Assembly: GCF_910594005.1 (NCBI RefSeq)
Contig: NC_057848.1
Span: 51,911,616-51,975,615 of the forward strand
Length of the DNA: 64,000 bases
Direction of reading: 5' to 3'
Source of the DNA: Cervus elaphus
Taxonomy: Eukaryota > Chordata > Mammalia > Artiodactyla > Cervidae
The stretch's first letter is position 1. Every line of letters starts with the position of its first letter. The notes beneath the pieces are model-generated. The model searched no databases and had not been told where the DNA came from. It worked only from the letters and a program-made list of their open reading frames with translations. This document shows, in pieces, positions 21,853 through 34,075 of this stretch. The translations under genes were made by a program, and so were the position numbers.

Positions 21853-23112
21853 TTCAAACTACTGCACAACTGCACTCATTTCACATGCTAGCAAGGTAAT
21901 GCTCAAAATCCTTCAAACTAGGCTTCAACAGTACACAAACTGAGAAATTCCAGATGTACAAGTTGGATTTAGAAAAGGAAGAGGAACCAGAAATCAAATT
22001 GCCAACATCCGTTGGATCATAGTAAAAGCAAAGGAATTCCAGAAAAACATCTACTTCTGCTTAATTAATTACGCTAAAGACTTTGTGTGGATCACACCAA
22101 ACTGTGGAAAAGTCTTAAAGAGATGGGATACCAGACCACCTTACCTGCCTCCTGAGATATCTGTATGCAGGTCAAGAAACAAGTTAAAACCAAATATGGA
22201 ACAACAGACTGGTTCCAAATTGGGAAAGGAGTATGTCAAGGCTGTATATTGTCACCCTGCTTGTTTAACTTATATGCAGAGTACATCATGCAAGATGCTG
22301 AGCTGGATGAAGCTCAAGCTGGAATCAAGATTGCCAGGAGAAATATAAAAACCCTCAGATATGCAGATGACAGCACCTTTATGGCAGAAAGCAAAAAGGC
22401 ACTGAAGAGCCTCTTGATGAAAATGAAAGAGGAGAGTGAAAAAGCTGGCTTAAAACTCAACATTCATAGAACTAGGATCATGGCATCCAGTCACATCACT
22501 TCATGGAAAATAGATGGGGAAAAAATGGAAACAGTGACAGACTTTATTTTCTTGGGCTCCAAAATCACTGCAGATGGTGACTACAGCCATGAAATTAAAA
22601 GATGCTTGCTCCTTGGAAGAAAAGCTATGACAAACCTAGACAGCATATTAAAAAGCAGCGACATCACTTTGCCAGCAAAGATCCATATAGTCAAAGCTAT
22701 GATTTTTCTAATAGTCATGTGGGGATGTGAGAGTTGTAACATAATGAAGGCTGAGCGCTGAAGAATTGATGCTTTCAAACTGTGGTGCTGGAGAAAACTC
22801 GAGAGTCCCTTGTACTGCAAGGAGAACAAACCAGTCAATCCTAAAGGAAATCAACCCTGAATATTCATTGGAAGGACTGATGCTGAAGCTCCAATACTTT
22901 TACCACCTGATGCAAAGAGACCCTGATTCTGGGAAAGATTGAGGGCAGGAGGAGAAGGGAAAGACAGAGGATGAGATGGTTGAATGGCATCATTGACTCA
23001 ATGGACATGAGTTTGGGTAGACTCTGGGAGTTGGTGATGAACAGGGAGGCCTGGCGTGCTAAAGTCCAAGGGGTCGCAGAGTCAGACAGGACTTAGTGAC
23101 TCAGCAATGAAA
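21853..23112 (+). mobile_element. BovB LINE (RTE class), 5'-truncated
   Basis: Sense BovB 3' part, from sequence before the RT domain to the usual 3' terminus (GTCGCAGAGTCAGACAGGAC). BovB is a horizontally transferred RTE retroposon abundant in ruminants. Confidence 0.9.
22165..22761 (+). pseudogene. BovB reverse transcriptase remnant
   Basis: A 198-codon frame covering RT motifs B to D: CQGCILSP, YADD at residues 66-69, followed by the conserved block up to GCESCNIMKAE. Motif A lies upstream in another frame near 22050-22085, and its FIDYAKAFD reads LINYAKDF, so the catalytic aspartate is lost. Dead copy. Confidence 0.85.
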
Positions 23113-23248
23113 CATTCTGGAAATGAAATTAGAAGGGGGTGGGGGAGATAGAATGCATCTATTTCAGTGGGAGGATAAACAGAGGATCACAAAGGACAGA
23201 AGTAGCTTAAACACCACAGGTGAGGGTTTTTTAAAAAATTGTATCCTG

Positions 23249-23390
23249 GGAGGCTTCCCTGGTTGTCCCTGGCTAAGACTCAGAGCTCCCAATTCAGAGG
23301 GCCCGGGTGACATCCCTAGTCAGGGGACTAGGTCCTGCATGCCACAACTAAGAGTTAAACAAATAAATAAAAATAAATAAGTATTAAAAA
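23249..23390 (+). mobile_element. CHR-type tRNA-Glu SINE
   Basis: Diverged sense copy with GGGGACTAGGTCCTGCATGC and an AAATAAATAAAAATAAATAA tail. Confidence 0.8.
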
Positions 23391-25540
23391 AGAAACTGCA
23401 CACTGGAAGGCGGTGAAAGGAGAACATGTATAGTTGCAGAAGAGCACTTGGGGTATACTGAAGATAAACCCTTTTTGATTTTATATTAAAGCCCAGCTTC
23501 CACTACAGCCCTCTCATTTGCCCGATTTATAGTGACTTTCAAAACTGCACATTGGGATACATTGCACCAACATCATTTGAAAATAAGACTCAAACTTTAT
23601 TCTGATAGCAATTAAATTCCCAATTACCTGGAAGGCAAACACAGTTATGCAAATTACAGATGCGGACTGACTAATATTAGAACTCAAATGGTGATCACTT
23701 CAAAGCTAGGCATTCTGCATCTCCTTTCCTTTTTTAAAGGCGGCAGTGAAATTTAGTTGAACTGGACTTTGTGAGTCACTGGACTAAACTCCATTAATTT
23801 TCTGAATATAAAATGTTAGTTTAGCTTATCTAAAAATTGATCTTCTCCCAAAACTATCCCCCTTAATCTTTTTTTCCCTCTACTTCTTCATAAATGTACT
23901 ATCTAATTCAGTCACTATATTATTTATCATCTATTATTATTTATTAATTCACTAGCACTATCATATAATTCAGCAATGGAATTTTTGCCATAAAGCTTTT
24001 CAGTACATTTGCATACTGAATAAAACCATATTGATTCTTAAGGATTTTTATGTTCTAGAAATGCTTGCTGCAGACAAATTTGCAAACAAATTTTTATTTG
24101 GTTTCTGAAGACATTATTTTGACATGATTTCAACTGATGCCAACAAATCAAACCAAGTTCTGCAACAAATGTCTTCTTAATGGGTTTTGTGCTATTTGTT
24201 TTAGTTGACACCATTTATTATAATTTAACAGCATTTCCTTCCTAGGAAAGTCCAAAATCAATAAAAAATGGTGACATATGTTTGTATTTATTTGGAAATA
24301 CAAATGCAACCAAAGGGCTCTGCCAGTGTACGATTAATAGAGTACAAAATACTGTGGTTTGGGGGCATCTGATTGTCTGTCTTGTAATGTGAATTTTGAA
24401 ATAACTTGGGATTCCTGCCCCTTGACTTTGAGGTTAGGACAGAACTTCACATTAACAATAAATTACCTTGGATATGTGGTTTTCTATTTCAATTTGTTGC
24501 AATGTAGCTTTGTCAGTCCATGAGGGGAGGAGAGGGACCACAGGTAGGATATGGAGAAAAACAAACTGATAATAAAATATTAAGACAAAGAAATAAACAC
24601 ATTTGAAATGATATTACTGTAAGAGATGCTGAAACTGACATATCTATATTTTCTTCCAAATATCATGGCTCACAGTCTGGCAATGGAAATCCCAAAGCCC
24701 AAGATGGGGCTCTGAGGTTCATCATCAAGTTCTCCTCACAACAACCCTCTGGTCTTTTTAGATAAATTCTTCTTCTTATTGACAGTAGGGAAATATGATT
24801 AAGAATTCTAAGGAGAGAAAATACCCTGCCCTGGGCCTGACTGCCAACCTTTTCACAAACACATTTTCAGGCTCTGCCTGTCCCTTGACCCAGGTTCAGT
24901 CCCTTGGTTCTCTTCTATGGGCTAGGTACAAATGAAATCCTACTGTAGAATTATAACATCTCATGGTTAGAAGGATCTTAAAAGTCATCTATTACAGTGG
25001 TTCCCAAAGGTTAGTTCAGAGACTAGTGCCAAATCCTAATGAAATTTTGCAGGTCTGTGAAAAATCGAGGCATTGTAGTAGAAAGCGACATTGATTAATG
25101 GACTTCGTTTCCTTCTATTTTTGAGGTATGAGACGATGTTCAAAATGGTAGGACTTTTTTCCCCTTAGTGTCCTCATTAGAGTGTGAGCCTTCATTTCTT
25201 GTCTTAAGATCTCCACGGGGAAACAGCTCCACTAAAATAATATTCCTCCCTCTCTCACCCCTCATTTACTTTTCTCCATGGGAGAAGGAGTGAATTATTT
25301 GATTTAGTAAGTTTGAAAGAAAGAACTGAGAATCTTTACCTTGGCCCCTTCTGAGATTCCACTTTCTGGAGCCATCTTGTCCATGGATGTTCACATTTTG
25401 TGTCAAACAGTTGTCCAGCTGGAACAATGGCTAGGTGAATAAGTCAAGCAGGGCTGAAGTATCACCATAGCCACTTGGCTGCAGATATAGAGCCACAGCC
25501 TCCATTTTTGCTTTATCAGTGCTATTAATAGCTGGCTGTG
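23391..25540. promoter_or_regulatory. Long repeat-free block, candidate conserved noncoding sequence
   Basis: About 2.1 kb without recognised repeats. 23480-24360 is AT-rich with a perfect octamer ATGCAAAT (23647-23654), several CAATTAAATTC/TAATTA-like homeodomain cores and TTTGCAAACAAAT near 24078. No coding frame. Regulatory role is inference. Confidence 0.3.
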
Positions 25541-25569
25541 ATATTTTATTATTGGAGAATAGTTGCTTT

Positions 25570-25784
25570 GGGCTTGCCTGGTGGCTCAGAGGGTAAAGAA
25601 TCTGCTAGCCAATGCAGGAGATGCAGGTTCGATCCCTGAGTTGGGAAGATCCCCTGGAGGAGGGCATGGAAACCCACTGCAGTATTTTTGCCTGGAGGAT
25701 CCCCATGGACAGAGGAGCCTGGAGGGCTACAGTCCATGAGGTCACAAAGAGTCGGACATGACTGAACAACTAAGTACACACAGC
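25570..25784 (+). mobile_element. Bov-tA SINE
   Basis: Full copy. TSD ATAGTTGCTTT (25559-25569) and ATAGTTGTTTT (25785-25795). Confidence 0.92.
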
Positions 25785-25839
25785 ATAGTTGTTTTACACT
25801 GCTGTGTCAGTTTCTGCTGTAGAGCAGAGTGAATCAGCT

Positions 25840-26525
25840 GTCAGTTCATTTCAGTTCAGTTCAGTCACTCAGTTGTGTCCAACTCTTTGCCACCCCTTGG
25901 ACTGCAGCACACCAGGCTTCCCTGTCCTTAAACAACTTCCAGAGCTTGCTCAAACTCATGTCCATTGAGTCAGGGATGCCATCCAACCATCTCATCCTCT
26001 GCCGTCACCTTCTCCTCCTGCCTTCAATCTTTCCCAGCATCAGGGTCTTTTCCAGTGAGTCAGTTCTTCACATCAGGTGGCCAAAGTATTGGAGTTTCAG
26101 CTCTAGCATCAGTACTTCCAATGAATATTCAGGACTGATCTCCTTTAGGATAGACTGGTTGGATCTCCTTGTAGTCCAAGGGACTCTCAAGAGTCTTCTT
26201 CAACACCACAGTTCAGAAGCATCAATTCTTCAGTGCTCAGCTTTCTTTAGGGTCCAACTCTCGCATCCATATGTGACTACTGGAAAAAACCATAGATTTG
26301 ACTAGATGGACCTTTGTTGGCAAAGTAATGTCTCTGCTTTTTAATATGCTGTCTAGGTTGGTAATAGCTTTTCTTCCAAGGAGCAAATGTCTTTTAATCT
26401 CATGACAGTAGTTACCATCTGCAGTGATTTTGGAGCACTGGAAAATAAAGTCTCTCACTGTTTCCACTGTTTCCCCATCTATTTGCCATGAAGTGATGGG
26501 ACCAGATGCCATGATCTTAGTTTTT
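25840..26525 (-). mobile_element. BovB LINE 3' fragment
   Basis: Antisense BovB 3' end, 5'-truncated near 26525. Perfect 10-bp TSD TGAATCAGCT at 25830-25839 and 26526-26535, inside the L1 3'UTR. Confidence 0.92.
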
Positions 26526-27164
26526 TGAATCAGCTATACATATACATATATCCCCTCTTTTTTGGATTTCCTTCCCATTCAGGTCACCACGGAGCACTGA
26601 GTAAAGTTCATTGTGCCATGCAGTAGGTTCACATTAGTTATCAATTTTATACTTAGTATCAACAGTGTATATATGTCAATCCCAATCTTGCAATTCATCC
26701 CACCACCAACCCCTTTCCCCCTTGTTATCTGTATGTTTGTTACCTACATCTGTGTCTCTATTTCTGCTTTGCAAATAAGATCATTTATACCATTTCCCAG
26801 ATTCCACATATATGCATTAATATATGATATTTTTTTTTCTGACTTCACTCTGTACAACAGTCTCTAGGTCCATCCACGTTTCTGCAAATGGCACAGTTTC
26901 ACTCCTTTTTATGGGTGAATATTATGCCATTGTATATATATACCACATCTTCTTTATCCATTCCTCTGTTGATGGACACTTTGATTATTTCCATGTCCTG
27001 GTTATTGTAAATAGTGCTGCAAGGAACATTGGGGTACATATATCTTTTGCAATTATGGTTTTCTCTGGGTATATCCCCAGAAGTGGGATTGCTGGGTTAA
27101 TGGTGATCTTTTTATCTTCTAGTTAACTCATTTATATATACCTCAATTAAGATCTAATTGCTAA

Positions 27165-27345
27165 AACTTATAGAACACTTACTATGAACAAGGAACTGTT
27201 CATATGCTTACACTTAAGTATTATCCTATTTTACAGATAAGGAAACTGACACACACGAAGTTTAAAGAATTTTACCAAGGTTATTCAGCTAGTAAGTACC
27301 ACAGTCTATATTCAGACTCAAGTAGCCTGGCTCCAATTTCCAATG
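27165..27345 (-). mobile_element. MIR SINE
   Basis: Antisense MIR: CCTATTTTACAGATAAGGAA and GCTAGTAAGTACCACAG. Confidence 0.85.
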
Positions 27346-27689
27346 GGTTTCAGACTCAGGAAGAGAAGAAAAGTGTTATCTATTGCCAAAAAAACTGTTA
27401 TCCCCAAAATCTTATCAGGCCTTACATGGTTAAAAAAATCAAAAGCTGTAAACCTGTATCAGTACTTTGAATTTTTTGTTTAATCTTCACTAGTCATACA
27501 GATCCCATACTGTACCAACAAGTGACTGGCTCCAAGCATTTGGGCACTTTAAGAATCCCTTCTCCCTCTTCCTGTCCATTATTCAACCTTCATCTCTATA
27601 CCTGAAGACCTAGAATAATAGGAAACATTATCTAGGCTTCCCTTTTCTTGCTAGAGCAGCTCCAACTGATAGAAAAGTTTTCCTTGTAT
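27346..27689. other. Single-copy DNA
   Basis: No gene or recognised repeat. Confidence 0.45.
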
Positions 27690-27960
27690 TCAGCTACAAT
27701 CTGTTCCAAGATTTGTCATAAGGATCCACACAACAAACTTAATCCCTTGTGGATAAAGCAGCCCTCTCTAAACATTTTTTTCACTCCTAATTAAATATCC
27801 TGGGTTCCTTATGTCATGGCTTGGAGTCTGTTCATCTTACTAGCAATCCTCTTCTGAAAAAACACTAGTCTAATTATATCTCTTTAAAGGATGATGTCCA
27901 AAAAGTATTCTAATACTCCAGGTGAAACCTGGTCAGGAATGATTAGAACAGGCCCATTTC
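27690..27960 (-). mobile_element. L3/CR1-like LINE relic
   Basis: Resembles the antisense 3' region of mammalian L3/CR1: CCTGGGTTCCTTATGTCATG and ACTCCAGGTGAAACCTGGTC. Heavily diverged. Confidence 0.5.
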
Positions 27961-29093
27961 CTTGCTGGCTTGGGATTTCGCACTTCTGTAAATATCCCCT
28001 CCTTCTCTCGTCCTCCAATTTAAATAAGTGATTTTATCAGTAACTGCATCATCTGGAAGGGCATGACCCAGGCCATAGGATTTTCCAATCTTAACTATCA
28101 ATATTATTTTGAAATCAATAACCAAGCAGTTCACATGACATTTATACTCACATATATGTCTGATAACACCTGGCACTTGGCTCCTGACCCAGGTCTGCCA
28201 CCAGTCCTTCCATTTTTCTATGGTTACTGATATTTGATGCTGACCTGATCTGACAATTGGTCTTGTCATGTCCTTTGTTTTCCCTGAAAAGGGATCTTAT
28301 CAAATAGCAGGGGAGCCTGACAATGCCCTCAGGCCTATCAACAAGCATTTTCTCTATTCAGTTTGCTTATTTGGTGTGTGCCTATGGCAGGATCTATAAA
28401 ATACAAAAATATTCAATTTATTTTGTCATTAAATCAGGCCATTTGATGCACAAAGATTAGTAAAAGCAGTTGTTGATCACATAGAAAAGCATTGTAGTCC
28501 AACTGTAAAATAGTTAATAACGATGTTAAAGTAAATAAGATAGATCCTTAATGAACTGGGGAACAGTCAAGATTATTATGGGCATTAAGATTGTAGGCAC
28601 TGTTCCTAAACTTTGAAGGTTGATATCATGAAAAGCAAATATATCCATCTTCCCACAAAATTTCTCTTACTGCCATAGTTGAAGGTAGACTCTTAGGCCA
28701 TAGGGAATACTGATATGACCCAATCTGGCAGGTCTTAAATTCTTATAAAAACATGAGAAAGGGGCAAAATAATTCAGAGAAAGGCTATGAAAATTCATAA
28801 GCTAGTTATATCATTGAATGCCTGTGACACACCTTTAAAAAGTCAGATGCATCCATGAATCTCAAAGTATTTTCTAGTTCTTAATTCATATAATGCTATA
28901 AGGAAACAGGCCAATGATAAATTATTATTTTACATATAACAATGCTGAGGTTATGCAGCTTTTCTATGGATAACAAATAGGACATTTAGAAACTGAAACA
29001 CATGAAAGAAATTCTCAGTCCTGCCTTTTATCGATTTATAAAGACTGCATGGCCTCAGTTGCCTCAAAAATAAATCAGTAGCTATTTAGAACT
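27961..29093. other. Single-copy DNA
   Basis: About 1.1 kb with no recognised gene or repeat. Confidence 0.45.
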
Positions 29094-29100
29094 GAGAACT

Positions 29101-30279
29101 CCCAGATGTTCAAGCTGGATTTAGAAAAGGCAGAAGAACCAGAGATCAAATTGCCAACATCCACTGGATCATGGCAAAAGCAAGAGAATTCCAGAAAAAC
29201 ATGTACTTCTGCTTCATTGGTTACGCTAAAGCCTTTGACTGTGTGGATCACAACAAACTGTGGAAAAGTCTTCAAGAGATGGGAATATCAGACCTCCTTA
29301 CCTGCCTCCTGAGATACCTGTATGCAGGTCAAGAAGCAACAGTTAGAACCGGATATGGAACAATGGACTGGTTCCAAATGGGGAAAGGAGTACGTCAAGG
29401 CTGTATATTGTCACCCTGCTTATTTAACTTATATGCAGAGTACATCATGAGAAATGCTGGGCTGGATGAAACACAAGCTGAAGTCAAGATTGCCGGGAGA
29501 AATATCAAAAACCTCAGATATGCAGATGATACCAACTTTATGGCAGAAAGCAAAGAAGAACTAAAGAGCATCTTGATGAAAGTGAAACAGGAGAGTAAAA
29601 AAGCTAGCTTAAAACTCAACATTCAAAAAACTAGGATCATGGCATCTGGTCCCAAATAGATGGGGAAACAGTGGAAACAGTGACTGACTTTATTTTCTTG
29701 GGCTCTAAAACCACTGCAGATTGTGACTACAGCCATGAAATTAAAAGACACTTGCTACTTGGAAGAAAAACTATGACAAAACTAGACAGCATATTAAAAA
29801 GCAGAAACATTACTTTGCCAACAAAGGTCCATCTAGTCAAATCTATGGTTTTTCCAGTAGTCACATATGGATGCGAGAGTTGGACTATAATGAAGGCTGA
29901 GCACTGAGGAATTGATGCTTCTGAACTGTGGTGTTGGAGAAGACTCTTGAGAGTCCCTTGGAATGCAAGGAGACCCAACCAGTCCATCCTAAAGGAAATC
30001 AGTCCTGAATATTCATTGGAAGGACCAATGCTGAAGCTGAAACTCCAATATTTTGGCCACCTGATGCAAACAGCCAACTCATTGGAAAAGACCCTGATGC
30101 TGGGAAAGATTGAAGGCAGGAGGAGAAGGGGATGACAGAGGATGAGATGGTTGGATGGCATCATGGACTCAGTGGACATGAGTTTAAAAGCTCCGGGAGT
30201 TGTTGAAGGACAGGGAAGCCTGGTGTGCTGCAGTCCGTGGGGTTGCAAAGGGTTAGATATGACTGAGAGACTTAAAACA
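29101..30279 (+). mobile_element. BovB LINE, 5'-truncated
   Basis: Sense BovB from just before the RT domain to the 3' end. ATTTAGA at 29094-29100 and 30280-30286 is a likely short TSD. Confidence 0.92.
29171..29659 (+). pseudogene. BovB reverse transcriptase remnant
   Basis: A 162-codon RT frame with RQGCILSP, and YADD at residues 117-120. FIDYAKAFD reads FIGYAKAFD: Gly17 replaces the motif A aspartate, so it is catalytically dead. The continuation (29671-29907) is in another frame. Confidence 0.88.
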
Positions 30280-30354
30280 ATTTAGATTTAAATATTTGGC
30301 ATTTTTTCACTAACTAGTTTATAAATTGAATGATAAACCACATGAAAGCACTTG

Positions 30355-30700
30355 TTTTTTTTTTCATTTATTTTTATTAGTTGGAGGCTAATTACTTTAC
30401 AATATTGTAGTGGTTTTTGTCATACATTGACGTGAATCAGCCATGGAGTTACACGTATTCCGCATCCCGATCCCCTCTCCCATCTCCCTCTCCACCCGAT
30501 TCCTCTGGGTCTTCCCAGTGCACCAGGCCCGAGCACTTGTCTCATGCATCCAGCCTGGGCTGGTGAGATGTGGTACATATACACCATGGAATATTACTCA
30601 GCCATTAAAAAGAATTCATTTGAATCAGTTCTAATGAGATGGATGAAACTGGAGCCCAGTATACAGAGTGAAGTAAGCCAGAAAGATAAAGACCAATACG
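30355..30700 (-). mobile_element. Young L1 insertion with 5' inversion
   Basis: 30355-30563 is the antisense L1 3'UTR with its tail; 30564-30700 switches to sense ORF2 end sequence (TGTGGTACATATACACCATG). The TSD GCACTTG plus T residues is at 30348-30354 and 30701-30707. This is the twin-priming structure. About 175 bp of the source element between the two segments is missing. Confidence 0.88.
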
Positions 30701-30712
30701 GCACTTGTTTTT

Positions 30713-31253
30713 AAGAAAGGGCAATAGGAACCTGAACATTAACTAAAATATTTCTTTATTTTAAATAAATTCAGTTAAGCCTGAGTTCTAATTTAGATAA
30801 TTGATTTTTTAAATATTTAACTTACTTTTTGAAGAATCTAAATTTTATTCTGGAGAACCTTGTGTTAAAACATAGTAGTTAGTGGTGAGATACAGTATCA
30901 CACTATACTTTCTAGATACTATTTGACTCATAGAAAGAGTAAAGATATATGCCAAAGAAATCACCCATACTTAAGATAAACACATTTTCTGAAGAAGGCT
31001 AAGACGAACAGTGGACCTATGGCAGAAGAGAGATCCCTAACAAAACACTTGCCCTCCCCCAAATAATCATGGCATCAATGCCATCTAGGAAATGTCTTCT
31101 TGACACCTATGTCTCTCAGTATTTTTAACATGTTCTATTTGGCAGTGGGGTGGTACACATGGGAACACATCTTCAGTGTTCTAATGTGAGGCAACAGTAA
31201 AACAGGATTTGTCTCATAGTCAGTATTGTTGGAATACATCAATTAGGTCAAGT
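30713..31253. other. Single-copy DNA
   Basis: AT-rich, no gene or recognised repeat. Confidence 0.45.
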
Positions 31254-31266
31254 AACAGCCACTGAT

Positions 31267-31495
31267 GGGCTTCCCTGTTGGCTCAGTGGTAAAGAGTCTG
31301 CCTGCCAATGCAGGAGACACAGATTTGATCCCTGGGTCAGGAAGATCCCCTGGAGAAGGAAATGGCAATCCACTCCAGTATTCCTGCCTGGAGAATTCCA
31401 CAGACAGAGGAGCATGGCGGGCTACAGTCCATGAGGGCAGCTTATAGTCCATGGTGTTGCAAAAGAGTTGGTCACGACTTAGCAACTAAAACAAC
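31267..31495 (+). mobile_element. Bov-tA SINE with internal duplication
   Basis: Sense Bov-tA. AACAGCCACTGAT (31254-31266) and AACAGATACTGAT (31496-31508) are the TSD with two mismatches. AGTCCATG occurs twice, at about 31427 and 31447, from a local 20-bp duplication in the Bov-A unit. Confidence 0.88.
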
Positions 31496-31616
31496 AACAG
31501 ATACTGATAGAATGTTGAGATTAAAGAAATTCGCTGCTCTGATGTCTTTCATGTACTTAATAAGAGCTTATTCCCAAAAGGAATGCTTAGTTTGAAACCT
31601 GAAGAGAAAATAAATG

Positions 31617-32185
31617 GGGGACTTCTCTAGTGTTATTGTTGTTCAGTTGCTCAGTCATGTACAATTCTTTGTGATCCCATGGACTGCAGCACGTCAGGCT
31701 CCCCCGTCCTTCACCATCTCCCGGAGCTTGCTCAAACTCATGTCCATTATGTCGGTGATGCCATCCAACCATCTCATCCTCTGCCATCCCCTTCTTCACT
31801 CTCCTGCCTTCAATCTTTCCCAGCATCAGGATCTTTTCCAATGAGTCAGTTCTTCACATCAGGTGGCCAAAGTATTGGAGTTTCAGCTTCAGCATCAGCC
31901 TTTCCAATGAATATTCAGGGTTGATTTCCTTAGGATTGACTGGTTTGACCTCCTTGCAGTCCAAGGGATTTTCAAGAGTCTTCTCCAACACCACAGTTCA
32001 GAAGCATCAATTCCCTGGTGATACAGTGGCTAAGACTCTGCACTCCCAATGCAGGGGTTGTGAGTCACAGAACTGTTAATAGATCGCACATGCCAACTAA
32101 CAGTTCACAACTAAAGGTCACGCATGCCACAACTAAGACCCAACACAGCCAAACCAATAAATAGATAAAAATAAGTATTTTCTTT
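31617..32185 (+). mobile_element. CHR-type SINE split by BovB
   Basis: The head starts GGGGACTTCTCTAGTG (to 31632) and resumes at 32011 with TTCCCTGGTGATACAGTGGC, running to an AATAAATAGATAAAAATAAG tail. Confidence 0.82.
31633..32010 (-). mobile_element. BovB LINE 3' fragment
   Basis: Antisense BovB 3' end inserted in the head of a CHR SINE. TTCTCTAGTG (31623-31632) and TTCCCTGGTG (32011-32020) are the likely TSD, 8 of 10 matching. Confidence 0.88.
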
Positions 32186-32704
32186 AAAATGGTTTAAAAA
32201 GTTGGAGGAGAGGATAAAAATGAAAGCAATAAAAATATGCTCAACCAAACTGAGTTTAAAAATATTTTTTCAGTAATTATTTTACTCTCTCAATTTGCTT
32301 AGAATTTTCATGGCTGAGCTTTCTATGAAAATCGTAGCTTTGGGGTTCTAATTCAAACTAATTGTCTGTTTACCAGACCTGTGGATCAGTCAACAGGCCC
32401 TTTTAATTTCAGTACAAGTTATATGGGAATTAAGGTTTGGGATTACCAAAAGCTTTTCCCTTCCCCCCCTGGAAACCACTGAAACTCAGTGAGGTCAGTT
32501 TTTCTCACCACAAGACCTTATGGATCTTCCCCAAGACTAGTTTGGCCTGAGGTCCCTCCCACATTGCTATCGTGGCTCTACTCCTTTGTTCCTTCTAAGA
32601 ACTTTTGCTCCTTGCCCTCAAGCTTGTGCTTCTACCAGGTTGCTCCAGGGCTTCACCTTCCCTTTTAACTTAATCACCTCAATAACTCTTTCCTCTGTTT
32701 TTTA
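32186..32704. other. Single-copy DNA
   Basis: No gene or recognised repeat. Confidence 0.45.
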
Positions 32705-33165
32705 TGTTTTAAAGTTTTTATTCTGTATTGGGTTAAGACTAAGACTTCATGCTCAGTTGTGTCCAACTCTTTGCAACCCATTGGACTGTAGCCCATCAGG
32801 TTCCTCTGTCCATGGGATTTCCCAGGCAAGAATACTGAAGTTGGTTACCATTTCCTCCTCTAGGGGATCTTCCTGACCCAGGGATTGAACCCATGTCTTT
32901 TATGTCTCCTGCATTGGCAGATGGGTTCTTTACCTGCTGAACAACCAGGGAAGCCCGTATTGGGGTATAGTCGATTAACAATGTTGTGATAGTTTCAGGT
33001 GAACAATGAAAGGACTCAATCATAAATATATATGTATCCATTCTTCCCCAAACTCCCCTCCCATCCAAGCTGCCACATAACATTGAGCAGAGTTCCACAT
33101 GCTGTACAGTAGGTCCTTGTTGGTTATCCATTTTAAATATAGCAGTGTGTACATGTCCATCCCAC
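32705..33165 (-). mobile_element. L1 3'UTR fragment carrying a Bov-tA
   Basis: Antisense L1 3'UTR (GTTTCAGGTGAACAATGAAA, then TACAGTAGGTCCTTGTTGG) in two parts around the SINE. Confidence 0.8.
32735..32956 (-). mobile_element. Bov-tA SINE
   Basis: Antisense copy. TSD GTATTGGGTT (32725-32734) and GTATTGGGGT (32957-32966). Confidence 0.9.
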
Positions 33166-33179
33166 ACTCCCTCCTCTTT

Positions 33180-33350
33180 TCTTTTAAATTGAAGTATAGT
33201 TAATTTATAATATTTTGTTCATTTGAAGTATACAGCAAAGTGATTCAGTTACACATATACATATATTCTTTTTCATATTCTTTTCCATTATAGGTTATTA
33301 CAAGACATTGAGTATAGTTCAGTACTATACAGTAGGTTATTGTAAACTCT
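33180..33350 (-). mobile_element. Second L1 3'UTR fragment
   Basis: Antisense 3'UTR of another L1 (AAATTGAAGTATAGTTAATT, then ACTATACAGTAGGTTATTG), directly next to the previous fragment. Confidence 0.75.
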
Positions 33351-33439
33351 TTCCCTTGAGTGCTCTCATCCTTCAGGGTCTTGCCTCTGATTTTCAAGAT
33401 GAAGACAAAATATCCTATAATAGAATCCTCTAATAAGGG

Positions 33440-33635
33440 GAAATTAACATAGTCAAGAGTTTCAGCTCCAAAGTCAGCCTGAAATGCATTAGAATCTGCC
33501 ATATGGTCACTGAGGGATTGGTGGGCACACTGCTTAACCATCGTAAGCCTCAGTTTTCTTGTATCTAAATGGGGATAATACTTACGTGATATGGTTGTTG
33601 AAAGGAATCACTATAGAAAGGTAAGAAAGTGCCTG
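33440..33635 (+). mobile_element. MIR SINE
   Basis: Sense MIR with CAGTTTTCTTGTATCTAAAT and GGGGATAATACTTACG. Confidence 0.75.
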
Positions 33636-33679
33636 ATTCTCAGACTTTTGGCTTGAGCATCTGAGTTGGAGGGGAGGGT

Positions 33680-34075
33680 AATGAGTTTTGAGGATATATG
33701 GTTTATGGTGCCTATGAGTCACCAAGCGAAAGCTGACCCTGTGTCAGTTGAAAATATTGGTTTGAAGCTTAAAATAGAGAAGTCAGAGCTGGTGATACAG
33801 ACACAAAAGTCATCAGATTACGCTGGTAACTGTGGAAATGGGTGGGATTACCCAGGGCAAAAGTAGAAAGTGAGAAGTGCAGAGGACTTTGAAGAACAAA
33901 AGTCAAAAGGTGATTAGAGGAAAAGGTCCCAATACAGGAGACTAGCAAATGGCCATAGATAAGGAAAAGAACCAGCAGGGATGTGGTGTCAGTAACCAAA
34001 GGAGAAAAGAATTTTCTAAGTGGGTGAGTCATCAGTGTCAAATACCACAGAGATGTGTCAGCTGAGAGGAAACAT
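33680..34075 (+). repeat. Ancient mammalian repeat relic, family not named
   Basis: Order of blocks (GATACAGACACAAAAGTCATC ... GTGTGGTGTCAGTAACC ... ATGTGTCAGCTGAGAGG) recalls a widespread old mammalian repeat, but I cannot name it. No coding frame. Confidence 0.35.

Larger units (their letters stand above)
25541..27105 (-). mobile_element. Ruminant L1 3' end with nested insertions
   Basis: Antisense L1 3'UTR and ORF2 end. Pieces at 25541-25569, 25785-25839 and 26526-27105 (AAACATTGGGGTACATATAT-like blocks) join once the Bov-tA and BovB insertions are removed. Confidence 0.85.

Noticed and set aside
29727..30248. 173-codon minus-strand frame on BovB
   Set aside because: Shadow of the BovB coding strand; the same type of antisense frame appears at 43421-44011.
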